From contig JAIEQI010000041.1 of assembly GCA_019747875.1 (NCBI GenBank), forward strand, positions 29,103 through 93,102: a stretch of 64,000 bases of DNA, given 5' to 3'. The notes beneath the pieces were generated by a model that saw nothing but the letters and a program-made list of their open reading frames with translations, did not search any database and was not told where the DNA came from. Made by a program: the position numbers and the translations under genes. Below are positions 8,007 through 16,522 of the stretch, one piece after another; the stretch's first letter is position 1, and each line of letters begins with the position of its first letter. The DNA comes from Candidatus Obscuribacterales bacterium. Its GTDB lineage: Bacteria > Cyanobacteriota > Vampirovibrionia > Obscuribacterales > Obscuribacteraceae.

Positions 8007-8867
8007 TTAAGCTTTACTCTTTGTGGCGGTTGAGGTCTTTGTTGGTGCAAAAATCTTTTCAATTTCCATGGCTAAGGTCAAATATGGAAGGAGGCTATAG
8101 CTCACCATGGAGAGATCCATTAAATGTTTGCCTGTCTGCGTCTTCAGTTCACCCAAAAGTCCAAATTGGCTTCTGTCCGGAATAACAGTTTTGAAAACAT
8201 GGAATTCTTCTGGAACAGCCCGTAGCTTCTCTTCCATTTCAACTTCTGCGTTGCGGTCTTTTCTGAAGCGCGTCAGAAGCACGCCGAGCAGCTTGAGTTC
8301 AGGGTTCAATGCCATGTCGCCGTTTACGATTTCGTGTATTTGCTCCAGCATGCGCTCAAGTCCGGTCAAACTGATGACGGATGCGAGCGTCGGAATGATC
8401 ACGTAGTCGGACGCCACCAGGGCGTTGAGGGTGAGCATCCCCTGACTGGGCGGGCAGTCTATGATGGTGTAATCAAAACGGTTGCGAAATGGAGTCAGTG
8501 CGTTGCGCATCATGCGCTCTGGCTCTTGTGCCAAGCTCTGAGGATTGCTGTCTAGCGTAATCTCTGTCATCACCAAATCTGACGATCCTGCAATCAAAGT
8601 AAGATTGTCGCGAATGCGAAGCAAGCAATCTTCGGCAGCTTGTCCCGACTCATAAATCGTGGCCAGGTTATTTTCAAGCGTGAATTCTTGCTGTGGCTCG
8701 TCAAGCTCAAGGCTGTAAGTCAGGTTGCACTGTGGGTCAGAGTCTACGACCAGTACATATTTATTCAACCGAGCCAGTGCTGCACCCAGGTAGGCTGTCG
8801 TAGTCGTTTTTGCCACGCCACCTTTCTGGTTGGCCACGCATATTATTTTATTTGTTCGCTGAGTCAC
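8007..8867 (-). CDS. parA: ParA/Soj-family ATPase
   Basis: 286 residues. Deviant Walker A KGGVAKTTTT near residues 15-24 (with the signature lysine), DSDPQCNLT switch region, and IIDCPPSQGMLTLNALVASD Walker B/sensor segment. These define the ParA/MinD superfamily; ParA-type enzymes position DNA or protein cargo. No parB is next to it. It is co-directional with, and 27 bases downstream of, a Tic20-like membrane protein gene, so the cargo may not be the chromosome. Both are followed by the protease gene at 6115-7917. Confidence 0.9.
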   Translation of the reverse strand: MTQRTNKIICVANQKGGVAKTTTTAYLGAALARLNKYVLVVDSDPQCNLTYSLELDEPQQEFTLENNLATIYESGQAAEDCLLRIRDNLTLIAGSSDLVMTEITLDSNPQSLAQEPERMMRNALTPFRNRFDYTIIDCPPSQGMLTLNALVASDYVIIPTLASVISLTGLERMLEQIHEIVNGDMALNPELKLLGVLLTRFRKDRNAEVEMEEKLRAVPEEFHVFKTVIPDRSQFGLLGELKTQTGKHLMDLSMVSYSLLPYLTLAMEIEKIFAPTKTSTATKSKA

Positions 8868-8894
8868 GCTATTTATCTCTTTCTTTCGAATAGC

Positions 8895-9332
8895 TTACAT
8901 CTGCTGTCTGACAACGTTGGAAATGAACGGAATCTCTGCAAGCTTTCCAAGAGCCGCCATGATAGCGCCATAGATTGGCAAGAGGGAGAAAGCTGTAAAA
9001 ATCATGCCAAAAGTCCAAAGAATACCATTGGCTATCATCCCGCCAGTGTTTGGCATCATTGTATTGAGCCAATCAAAGAACATCTTGAAGGGCGCTGCGG
9101 CGACCATGCCAAAAGCTCCCTGAGCCCAAGAGAGCAGCAATGCCAGGATCCCGATGATCACTGATTGCAAGAAGTGGAAGCGGAAAAATGGAGCCTGGTA
9201 GCTGGAACGGGAAATGATGATGTAGATAATACCGGCTAATCCAGCTGTCAAATAGCACAAAACAGCAACTACACGCTCAACAGTGTTGGCTTTTTCGGGT
9301 GGTCTAAAGTTGCTTTGTTGTCTCCAGGGCAT
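8895..9332 (-). CDS. Tic20/DUF4870-like integral membrane protein
   Basis: 145 residues with four hydrophobic segments (VVAVLCYLTAGLAGIIYIII; FLQSVIIGILALLLSW; around 70-90; GILWTFGMIFTAFSLLPIYGAI). The order 'ERVVAVLCYL... F-R-F-H-x-x-Q' resembles the Ycf60/Tic20 and DUF4870 families, which are widespread in cyanobacteria. Family call is moderate because it rests on pattern, not alignment. First gene of a unit with parA. Confidence 0.6.
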   Translation of the reverse strand: MPWRQQSNFRPPEKANTVERVVAVLCYLTAGLAGIIYIIISRSSYQAPFFRFHFLQSVIIGILALLLSWAQGAFGMVAAAPFKMFFDWLNTMMPNTGGMIANGILWTFGMIFTAFSLLPIYGAIMAALGKLAEIPFISNVVRQQM

Positions 9333-9823
9333 TTGTGCTTTTAAGCCTCCACTTCTAATCCATTAATTTACCAGTTTCGGCTTCTCTTTGCAGCTGAAGA
9401 ACGCTAATTTCCTAAGAATTTTCGGGGGATGGGCTACTTTAGCGCATTGATAAGGTTTTGACGCGTATTCTGTCAGCGGCTTCTCAATGGGATCCCTTGG
9501 TGAATACTTGCTCCCCTGATCCAATCACTGCTCTCCTAGATACGAACGGGCTGGCCGTGCGTGCTCCACATGCAATGCTGCAAGGTATTTCCGGGAGCCG
9601 CCGCTGTTTAGTATTGTGACTGAGCTTCCACCATCTTCGATTTCGAAAGCTTTGATAAAGGGCTGTGTTTTGCTGTGGTACTAGATACGGTGGCGGCTCT
9701 GTAAAGTTTCTTCTCCATTTTAAAGTCAGTAGCTTCCTTTAACCTGACCTTAGTACATCGCTGAGAAGCTTATGTCATCAGCTGAAGTTCGAGAAGTTAC
9801 CAATCCCTATTAAGGAGAAAAAC
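9333..9823. other. 491-base intergenic region, no gene recognised
   Basis: Divergent gap between the Tic20-like gene and a small + strand gene. It holds an 8-bp inverted repeat GAGCCGCC (9595-9602) / GGCGGCTC (9692-9699) about 90 bases apart, and a 13-codon reading frame at 9772-9813 whose TAA is fused to the Shine-Dalgarno of the next gene (TAAGGAG). Nothing matches a tRNA, riboswitch or repeat family known to me. Confidence 0.4.
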
Positions 9824-10126
9824 ATGGGACTGCTAATTGGACCAATCGAATTTGAAGGACCATTTGCTGATTTCAACGAGCTGCGAGATGACGCCGGCAT
9901 TTACGCTCTTCTTGCCGAAAATGGTGAGGATTTGGAGCTTATTGAGCTAGAGGATAGTAATTCTGTCAAGGATTGCTTGTTTGACAATGAGTTTAGCAAC
10001 AATCTTCGTTTCTTCCAGGAAACTGCAAAAGGGCAACTTTTTGCAGCCGTGCACTACACGCCAGGATTGACCGCTCAGCAGCGACGCGATGTCCGCCTCG
10101 ATTTGCTGCGCGAGTTCGAGCCTTAG
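9824..10126 (+). CDS. small acidic hypothetical protein
   Basis: 100 residues, strongly acidic, no membrane segment or signal peptide. Start supported by AAGGAG about seven bases before the ATG. The sequence alternates hydrophobic and acidic residues (LLAENGEDLELIELED) and ends in a helical QQRRDVRLDLLREFEP. No family recognised. Closed by a hairpin at 10147-10176. Single-gene unit. Confidence 0.7.
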   Translation: MGLLIGPIEFEGPFADFNELRDDAGIYALLAENGEDLELIELEDSNSVKDCLFDNEFSNNLRFFQETAKGQLFAAVHYTPGLTAQQRRDVRLDLLREFEP

Positions 10127-10146
10127 ATTTCTCCCCGCAGATAAAG

Positions 10147-10176
10147 GTACCGCTCTCATGCAGGTGGGGGCGGTAC
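10147..10176. terminator. hairpin between convergent genes
   Basis: GTACCGC pairs with GCGGTAC across a 16-base loop, lying between the stop of the small + strand gene and the stop of the convergent hydrolase at 10180. Only short T-runs flank it, so termination is likely but not certain; it could serve both strands. Confidence 0.45.
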
Positions 10177-10179
10177 TAT

Positions 10180-11148
10180 CTAATTCCTGCTTACTTTTGT
10201 CAGAAACTTCTTGATGCTAGCCTCCATAATCTCACGATCATCCCCGAAGTTGTTATGTCCACAATTTAGCTTCACCAGTTCAAGCGGGCTGCTCGACATA
10301 TTTTTTAGATCAAGTGCGTTCTGAAATGGAACCAGCTGATCACCGTCACCGTGAAGGATCAAAACGGGATGATGCTTCCCTGAAATGAAATTGCGGGATC
10401 CAAGATCATGTTCGGCCCACAAAAAGTCTGGATACAACGAGAGGAATGGAAGAACTCCGGCGCTAACTCTGCGAATACTCGTGAACGGTGCGATCAAGAT
10501 GGTGCCCGCGCAGTTTTTCTTTTCGCTAAGTTCAGAGGCCACTCCCGTTCCCAGAGAAAGTCCCATATTGACTATCTGGCTCGGCTTCCAATTCTCTTTC
10601 TCGATCATGTATTCGAATGCCGCGTTCGAATCTCTGCCCAGTCCTTCGATTGATGGGGTTCCGGCACTTCTTCCATAACCCTCGTAATCGTAAAGGAAGA
10701 TTGATGCATTAGAGCTGAGCGCAAGCTCGGCGTAGAACTGCAGAATTGATACGTTGGCACCGTTGCCGTGGTGCATTAAGAGCAGCGATTTCGTCCCTGG
10801 TTTTAGGAAGTACCATCCATGCAAAAGTTGATTGTCGGCGGTTTTGAAGAACACATCTTTTGCTACGATGCCATTGACGATGTTGTGATCGTAGTAACCT
10901 AGCGGATAAGGCGCCGCCGGGAAGAGCAATTTGTAGTAAAAGTCTTTTGCGACAAGCGGCGAACATAAGACGTAAAGTGCGCTAACTAAGACTGTTGCAA
11001 ATAGAACCAGATTGCGGAGCTTGTGTGGTTTTTTTGCTGGCGCTGCGACTACTGGTTGGAGCCGGTGGACTTCTGCGATTTCTTCCATGTATCTGTGCAA
11101 AGCACGATTTTTAGTTGACTCTGTTGAGGGCTTTGCTGGCAAGGTCAC
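10180..11148 (-). CDS. membrane-anchored alpha/beta hydrolase
   Basis: 322 residues from the GTG at 11148, chosen because GGAGGA sits six bases upstream; the open frame continues to 11277 without such a signal. A single N-terminal membrane segment (LRNLVLFATVLVSALYVLCS) precedes a BEM46/abhydrolase-type domain. The nucleophile elbow is GLSLG with Ser near 198; the acid is in HGDGDQLVP (about 268), and the base in NCGHNNF (about 298). The oxyanion region LLMHHGNGAN and YDYEGYGRSAG match the family. Substrate unknown; likely acts at the periplasmic or cytoplasmic face of the membrane. Confidence 0.88.
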   Translation of the reverse strand: MTLPAKPSTESTKNRALHRYMEEIAEVHRLQPVVAAPAKKPHKLRNLVLFATVLVSALYVLCSPLVAKDFYYKLLFPAAPYPLGYYDHNIVNGIVAKDVFFKTADNQLLHGWYFLKPGTKSLLLMHHGNGANVSILQFYAELALSSNASIFLYDYEGYGRSAGTPSIEGLGRDSNAAFEYMIEKENWKPSQIVNMGLSLGTGVASELSEKKNCAGTILIAPFTSIRRVSAGVLPFLSLYPDFLWAEHDLGSRNFISGKHHPVLILHGDGDQLVPFQNALDLKNMSSSPLELVKLNCGHNNFGDDREIMEASIKKFLTKVSRN

Positions 11149-11356
11149 AAGAAATCCTCCGATATTCGGACGCCCTAGAATTTCACCGGGTCTAGCAAAG
11201 GACTGAAATTTGCATTCTAGAGGATATGCTCCCCTTCCTGCTCGGCCTGGGACATTTAATAAACTGTTCTGCTGCAAGCAAAATTGTCCGGGGAAAGAGC
11301 GAAAGGGCTTGTCATGAGGATAGAAGTCTTGTCCGGCCGGGAAAAATAGATTTGAT

Positions 11357-12943
11357 ATGACATCAACTATGAAACCTACTAATACCTATCTCCGATTGCT
11401 TGGCTCGCTCGACTTTAGCGAAGTTCTTGAGGCTTTTGCCTCTATTTTGCAAGAGCTTTTCAGCCCCCAGGCCTATTCCGTCTTGATTTGGGATCCTGAT
11501 CTTGAGACGGTTAGCGACAAATTCTTCTTTGGACCACAGAAGTCGCTTCTGGGTTCAGCCGTCGACGAGTATGCACTGCAACTTGAGTCGGATGGATTGA
11601 GCGGTCCGTCCTTTGGATATTTCGAATCTGCCGAAGAGCTTGAAGCCGAAAAGAGGGTTATCTTTTTGCGCGTTGAACAAGGCGAGAGGCTCTGCGCTGC
11701 TATCGTTCTTACAGGAATTAGTTGCACTGCCGAGGAAGTTGCCGAAAAGCTCTCGTCCGTGCCAGTATTTTTGGCACTTTCGAATGCTTGGGAAGTTCGC
11801 GAAATAAAGCGAGAGAACGAGCGCTTGCGAAGTCGGTATGATGATCTCGAGGATCAAAACTCGAACCTGGAAGATCAAACCAGGAAGCTTATCCAGGATT
11901 TGACAGTCAAAGACGCACTTCGTTTTAGAACCATGGAGAGGGACAAGCTTCTTTATGAGATCAGCGCTCTGATGCGTAGTTCACTAGAGATCCAGTCTGT
12001 CCTTCAGAACACCGTCAATGCCTTGGGTCAAAGGTTCGATTTGAATCGTTGTTTGATCTTGCGTCCGTCTTCGACAACTAATCAACTCTATGTTTATGAG
12101 TACCATGACAGCTCGACCGAACCTGTAATGTCCAAATTCTTTTCAGAACAGGGTCAGGAGTTCGTCAGGTCGGTCATGAGTAAAACTGCTCCTTGTGATC
12201 TTGGCGATCAGCAGCTGGCCGAGAGGCAGGGATTCGACCCCCAATACATGAAGAGTTTTGGATTCTTGTCCGCTTTGCTGGTTCCTTTGATTATGAGAGA
12301 CCGCACTATCGGGTCAATCTTCTTGCAGGATTGCAAAATCCCACGGCCATGGAGTATTGACGACCTGACATTTTTTGGCGCACTTGCCGACCAATTGTCA
12401 GTGGCTGTAGAAAATGCCGATCTCCATGAAGAGAAGAAGCTGCAGGCCGTTACCGATGGCTTAACGGGCATTTCCAATCGACGCAATTTTAATGAAGCCT
12501 TCTTGAAAGAGTTTGAACGCGCTCGTCGATACGCAGAGCCGCTATCGCTTGCTGTAGTTGACCTTGATTACTTGAAAAAGATCAACGATACCTACGGGCA
12601 CACTGCTGGCGATGATGCTATAAAGGCAGTAGCAAGTGTTCTATCGACATCATCCCGATCAATCGATGTTGCGGCCCGCTATGGTGGTGAAGAATTTTGC
12701 TTGTTATTCCCGAACACTTTACTTGAGGAATCCGTAAGAATTGCCGAGCGCATTCGTAGATTAATAAACGAGGTAGAACTTGAGGGAGTTGGACAAATTT
12801 CTGCTTCAATTGGAGTAGCAAATTTTCCTCTTCATGCAAGCGACCCAGATGAGTTATTCGAGCGTGCAGATGAGGCCCTTTATAAAGCCAAACAACAAGG
12901 ACGGAATAAGGTTTACGTATTTGATTCCGCCAATGGCTCTTAA
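11357..12943 (+). CDS. GAF-GGDEF diguanylate cyclase
   Basis: 528 residues, no membrane segment. An N-terminal sensor-like region (1-165) is followed by a coiled coil (ENERLRSRYDDLEDQ...), a GAF domain at about 205-345 and a GGDEF domain at about 360-525. The active-site signature is GGEEF at 443-447, and the product-inhibition I-site RSID lies five residues before it (434-437), so both synthesis of cyclic-di-GMP and feedback control look intact. Metal-binding D-L-D in VVDLDYLKKIN is present. Soluble cytosolic sensor; ligand unknown. Counterpart phosphodiesterase in this window: the HD-GYP protein at 59841-60956. Confidence 0.93.
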   Translation: MTSTMKPTNTYLRLLGSLDFSEVLEAFASILQELFSPQAYSVLIWDPDLETVSDKFFFGPQKSLLGSAVDEYALQLESDGLSGPSFGYFESAEELEAEKRVIFLRVEQGERLCAAIVLTGISCTAEEVAEKLSSVPVFLALSNAWEVREIKRENERLRSRYDDLEDQNSNLEDQTRKLIQDLTVKDALRFRTMERDKLLYEISALMRSSLEIQSVLQNTVNALGQRFDLNRCLILRPSSTTNQLYVYEYHDSSTEPVMSKFFSEQGQEFVRSVMSKTAPCDLGDQQLAERQGFDPQYMKSFGFLSALLVPLIMRDRTIGSIFLQDCKIPRPWSIDDLTFFGALADQLSVAVENADLHEEKKLQAVTDGLTGISNRRNFNEAFLKEFERARRYAEPLSLAVVDLDYLKKINDTYGHTAGDDAIKAVASVLSTSSRSIDVAARYGGEEFCLLFPNTLLEESVRIAERIRRLINEVELEGVGQISASIGVANFPLHASDPDELFERADEALYKAKQQGRNKVYVFDSANGS

Positions 12944-12991
12944 GATTCAAATTCTGGTATCACTATCGATGGACACGACAGGAGAATCGAG

Positions 12992-13522
12992 ATGGGATTT
13001 TTAGACGACGTAGTTAAAGGCGTTAATTCTGGAATGAAACAGGTCGGCGACGGCTTGAACAAAATTCAGAACAAGTCTCAAGAAATGATGCAATCGGTTT
13101 CTCTGCAGAATCGCATCACCTCTCTTGAGGCGAAGAAATCAGTCGCTCTCACGAATCTCGGCAAGTTGATTTATGACAAGTATGAAAAAGGTGATGAAGT
13201 CGGCGACGATGTAATCAAACGCAAGACAACCGAAATTGCGGAAGTTGAAAAAGAAATCGAGTTGGTCAAAGAAGAACTTGCCACAATCAAGACCAACAAC
13301 GATCCCGATACCCCGCAAGCAACCAAGAGTGAAAACATGGCTGGTTACTCCCGGACGCCAGGGTTTACTTGTCCGCATTGCGAGGCTCCTGCAAATCAAG
13401 AAAAGCTCTTCTGCGCTTTTTGCGGTGGCGAATTAAAGGCGCCGAAACCCTCCAGCAGTGGCGGGTCAAGTTCGTCCTCGAGCAATGGAGAGTCGGGCGA
13501 AAATAAGGCAGACGGCGAATAA
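12992..13522 (+). CDS. coiled-coil protein with C-terminal zinc ribbon
   Basis: 176 residues. AGGAGA precedes the ATG at good spacing. Residues 1-110 are a long helical, charged region likely to form a coiled coil (KTTEIAEVEKEIELVKEEL). A zinc ribbon follows (CPHC...CAFC), then a Ser/Gly-rich tail. No signal peptide. Such proteins are common small cytoplasmic zinc-ribbon proteins of unknown role. Same strand and 48 bases after the diguanylate cyclase, so co-transcription is possible. Another zinc ribbon of similar style ends the M48 protease at 15474-16421. Confidence 0.8.
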   Translation: MGFLDDVVKGVNSGMKQVGDGLNKIQNKSQEMMQSVSLQNRITSLEAKKSVALTNLGKLIYDKYEKGDEVGDDVIKRKTTEIAEVEKEIELVKEELATIKTNNDPDTPQATKSENMAGYSRTPGFTCPHCEAPANQEKLFCAFCGGELKAPKPSSSGGSSSSSSNGESGENKADGE

Positions 13523-13544
13523 GCTCGCCGCTCTATGTTGTGTA

Positions 13545-13582
13545 AGATTCGGATGGTGCCGCATTTGGTATCATCCGAATCT
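13545..13582. other. perfect 11-bp inverted repeat
   Basis: AGATTCGGATG (13545-13555) pairs with CATCCGAATCT (13572-13582), loop of 16. It lies just after the zinc-ribbon gene and could stabilise or terminate its transcript, but no T-tract follows. Confidence 0.5.
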
Positions 13583-13635
13583 CTGTTGTGGGGGCCCGCC
13601 CAACTCAGGCGCTCGGCTAAAATGGCGAATATGCA

Positions 13636-13661
13636 AAACCCTCTCGGTGTAACGAGGGGGG
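13636..13661 (-). terminator. terminator-like hairpin with GTGTAA loop
   Basis: CCC-T-CTCG pairs with CGAG-GGG around GTGTAA. Read on the minus strand it is followed by TTTT and lies just past the stop of the erythromycin-esterase-like gene (13681). The same loop and closing stem recur in the hairpin at 15405-15441. Confidence 0.5.
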
Positions 13662-13680
13662 GAACGAAGGTTTAGAGGCA

Positions 13681-14988
13681 TTATAGAGCGGTAACTTCTC
13701 TGATGAAGACGATCATGTCGGCTTGAGCCCTAAGAGAGCCTTGTGCAGGTTCTCCATTGCATCCAAACATCGTTTCAGAAAGAGACTCCAGAACGATGTT
13801 TGGTGCACTACTTAATGGAAGACAAAATGCGTGCCAAGGCACAGAACTGAGAATTGCTTCAACGAAGAGATCCAGATTTGAAAACGACTGTTGGCTAGAT
13901 GAGAAATGGGGACCAGAGTGGGTGCCGCTACCGCAGAGCATCCAAACGGAAAATACTTGGTCTCTAAATTTTTCTGCGATATAAGTCCCGACAGAGTTCC
14001 ACATTGGCACTTGTTGTCCACAAAGGTTAAACGAAGTTATCTGATCGGATTTTTTAGTCAAATGCATATTGTGTCCCAGTAGCACCAGTTTTTTTGAGAT
14101 ATTATTGTCACTCAATAAATCGCAAACCTCTCTTATCATGGTGTGCTCCCTGTAAGCAAAGGCGGACCACAACTCTTCTCTTGTCGGATTCAGGAATGCG
14201 CGCTCAAGGAACTCAACACCATTTAGCCAATTTTGCAATGTGCCAATGAGCGCTTTTGTATCATCTATTCCGATCGACATTTCAAGCCTCCCTTCCAACA
14301 GTTGTGCTTGCTTAAATGCATGTTCAAGGCGCATTCGCTCATCTGATACTGTTTCTCCAGGTCTTGGCGCCAAATTTGCTAGCAATTGTGCTGAGACGCC
14401 TAGATCGGTTGATTGTGCGAGTAATTCCGTAATGTCGGCAAGTGCGCCACCGGGAAAAATATCAATATCGAACCCAAAGAATCGTATCGAGCCCCCGATA
14501 TCGGCAGACTTTGCTAAGTCTCTCAGCGCTCTAGCCAACTGGATTTCGGCTGAACGAAAAGAGCTCACCCCAGAGTCTGGCACCGGAGACATTAAACCTG
14601 CTGGGCTCATACGGCGAACAGCGCCGTTAGAATCACTGGCGCCAAATAACACAACAGAATTCAAGCACGACTCGTTGCCAGTTTGAATAAAACGATTTAT
14701 TCGCTCGCCATCCGATCTTCCAATCTCTTTGCCAACTAGATTCCATCCCAACTCGTGAAGTCTTCTAAGGAATGACAGCTGATATTGATATTTCTCTATG
14801 ACAAAATGGTCTGGCTCACCGAGAAAAACTATTTTCTTGTCGCGCAATTGGCTTTCGACTAGATCACAGGCGAAACTACTTAGCGAAGACGTCCAGCTAA
14901 GTTCGATCGGTACAGCCGCTTTTTTTGCCCAACTGAGAAATAGCTCTTCTGCTTTCGACAAAATGATTCTCACGGTGGATTGCCTCAA
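13681..14988 (-). CDS. erythromycin-esterase-like protein
   Basis: 435 residues, cytosolic (no signal peptide). Family pattern seen: FLGEPDHF near residue 55 (the GE-x-x-H motif), F-L-R-R-L-H-E-L-G-W-N-L-V-x-K-E (catalytic Glu/helix region), a long helical middle, and LLGHNMHL near residue 300 (equivalent to the H-N-x-H motif). This superfamily includes Ere macrolide esterases and many proteins of unknown hydrolytic role, so antibiotic resistance should not be assumed. The conserved second half diverges from the classical Ere pattern. Monocistronic on the minus strand. Confidence 0.6.
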   Translation of the reverse strand: MRQSTVRIILSKAEELFLSWAKKAAVPIELSWTSSLSSFACDLVESQLRDKKIVFLGEPDHFVIEKYQYQLSFLRRLHELGWNLVGKEIGRSDGERINRFIQTGNESCLNSVVLFGASDSNGAVRRMSPAGLMSPVPDSGVSSFRSAEIQLARALRDLAKSADIGGSIRFFGFDIDIFPGGALADITELLAQSTDLGVSAQLLANLAPRPGETVSDERMRLEHAFKQAQLLEGRLEMSIGIDDTKALIGTLQNWLNGVEFLERAFLNPTREELWSAFAYREHTMIREVCDLLSDNNISKKLVLLGHNMHLTKKSDQITSFNLCGQQVPMWNSVGTYIAEKFRDQVFSVWMLCGSGTHSGPHFSSSQQSFSNLDLFVEAILSSVPWHAFCLPLSSAPNIVLESLSETMFGCNGEPAQGSLRAQADMIVFIREVTAL

Positions 14989-15232
14989 GCGGAGCAGTGC
15001 CAGCCAAACGTAGTAGGGATATCATTATGCCATTTTTTAGCACGGCGAAGCTGATAGACGCTCAACTTCTGATTTTAGTAGAACTGGAGATATCCGCAGG
15101 GACAGAGCGAAAGGTGCTCTGGGAGATAATCCACTCATTCAATCTACCTCCTGTCGATGAGTCAATTAAATGCTAACGTCAGAATGACTATCCAAGCCTC
15201 ACTTAAGTCATAATAATTTCAATTGAGAAAGT

Positions 15233-15394
15233 TTGATTACTAAGCAAAACTTTTCTGTGAATGCGGGCAACGAATTTGTACAATCAGCAGCTGAAGGCTT
15301 CAATGAAAATTTTCATCTCTTGCATGGAGTAATAACCGAAGCAAGCAACAGTGCAAATCATACATTCATGCCTGCCGGAAAACCTGGGCGTTAA
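15233..15394 (+). CDS. possible small protein, 53 residues
   Basis: An open frame from TTG at 15233 to TAA at 15392-15394 in the 485-base gap 14989-15473. It has gene-like composition (Asn/Ala/Glu-rich, ending MPAGKPGR) and ends 10 bases before a strong hairpin. The Shine-Dalgarno (GAGAAAG) is weak and TTG is a poor start. Could equally be chance. Nothing else gene-like is seen in that gap. Confidence 0.25.
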   Translation: MITKQNFSVNAGNEFVQSAAEGFNENFHLLHGVITEASNSANHTFMPAGKPGR

Positions 15395-15404
15395 GAGACG
15401 CAAA

Positions 15405-15441
15405 CTCACAACCCCCTCGGTGTAAACGAGAGGGTTGTGAG
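15405..15441. terminator. strong hairpin, probable terminator of the M48 protease gene
   Basis: CTCACAACCC pairs with GGGTTGTGAG, then CTCG with CGAG, around a GTGTAAA loop. It lies just past the stop of the minus-strand M48 gene (15474). The T-run on the minus strand is short. Same loop and inner stem as the hairpin at 13636-13661. Confidence 0.55.
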
Positions 15442-15473
15442 GGTTGAGATAGAGACATTAGTTGTCGTGTCAA

Positions 15474-16421
15474 TTACACACGAGCGCTCTTTCCGCAATC
15501 TGGGCAGAAGAAGAACGAGGGACTTAGTTTTGCTCCGCAGTGCTGGCAATCTCTTAAGCCATGATTCTCAACTCTATCTTCTGTTGGATAGCGTCCCGCC
15601 ATGATTTCTTTGTACTGACCGCCTTCAGACCACATCTTAATTTCTTTTGCTCGATAAATCGGCAGCGGATGTGAAAGGCGCATTTCATACAAAAGCTTGT
15701 AGAACTTATTCAAGGTGCTGTAGTCAAAGTCTTCGTAGGAGCCGCCCTGACGTAAGAATTCTTTGATATCGGTCTGTTCGTAAACAGTTTTCGATCCGCC
15801 TGCTAGTTTCATGTGCAATGAAATGCAGGTCTCCACATTTTGCAGTACAAGCAGTTCAGCTCTGTCTGCTGTTAGTTCGGATTTTCGTGCCCAGTCAGAA
15901 AGTGAAACCATAATTGCCATTGAGACAAGCGGACCAGCCAGTCCGATGTATTTGCCGAGGAGATCAAGCAAGAAGTAGGCAAGGCTTCTGTAAAGAACGT
16001 GGCCAGCTTTCACGTGCCCCAGCTCGTGACCGAGGACGCCCATTAGTTCCTCTTCGGTGAGAAGATCGACAAGTGCAGAGTTCATTACAATGAATGGTCT
16101 TTCTGCGCCGAATGTCCAGGCGTTGACTTGGAAGTGATTCATCAAAAACAGGTCTGGCTCATGCATGTCCAGAATGTCGCAGGCTTCCTTAAAGAGTGTG
16201 TGAATCTTGTGGCATTGCTTTGTTGTGACGTGGATTGCTTGTCCCATGAGCATAATGCGAAACATGCGTTCTACGCCCAGTTCCATGAACTTCTTCAATA
16301 CCGAATCGAGTACCGGAATCTTGCGGAGGGCTTCCAAAGCGGCGCGATCAGCAGGATGCTCGAATGCAGTTGAGCTTATGCGGGGAAAGCGACGCCTCGT
16401 GATCTCATTTACTTGGCTCAT
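15474..16421 (-). CDS. M48-family metalloprotease with C-terminal zinc ribbon
   Basis: 315 residues. Zinc motif HELGH with ligands H132 and H136, and the third ligand in ELTADRAE about 60 residues later. A hydrophobic helix pair (SLAYFLLDLLGKYIGLAGPLVSMAIMVSL) lies between, as in HtpX-like membrane proteases involved in membrane-protein quality control. The C-terminus adds a zinc ribbon (CQHC...CPDC), which is not part of the usual family core. Start supported by GGAGA four bases before the ATG. Monocistronic, closed by a hairpin. Confidence 0.9.
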   Translation of the reverse strand: MSQVNEITRRRFPRISSTAFEHPADRAALEALRKIPVLDSVLKKFMELGVERMFRIMLMGQAIHVTTKQCHKIHTLFKEACDILDMHEPDLFLMNHFQVNAWTFGAERPFIVMNSALVDLLTEEELMGVLGHELGHVKAGHVLYRSLAYFLLDLLGKYIGLAGPLVSMAIMVSLSDWARKSELTADRAELLVLQNVETCISLHMKLAGGSKTVYEQTDIKEFLRQGGSYEDFDYSTLNKFYKLLYEMRLSHPLPIYRAKEIKMWSEGGQYKEIMAGRYPTEDRVENHGLRDCQHCGAKLSPSFFFCPDCGKSARV

Positions 16422-16522
16422 GATTTCTCCAGTTTTTCCAAATCAGGGCTGTGCTAACTCTCTTTCTACCCTATTTGGATAAACATTGCTCTGGGGTTTT
16501 GGACATGTTTGATAAATTTAGG

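Noticed and set aside
8007..8867. Plasmid or chromosome partition locus
   Set aside because: No parB or parS-like sites were seen next to this ParA.
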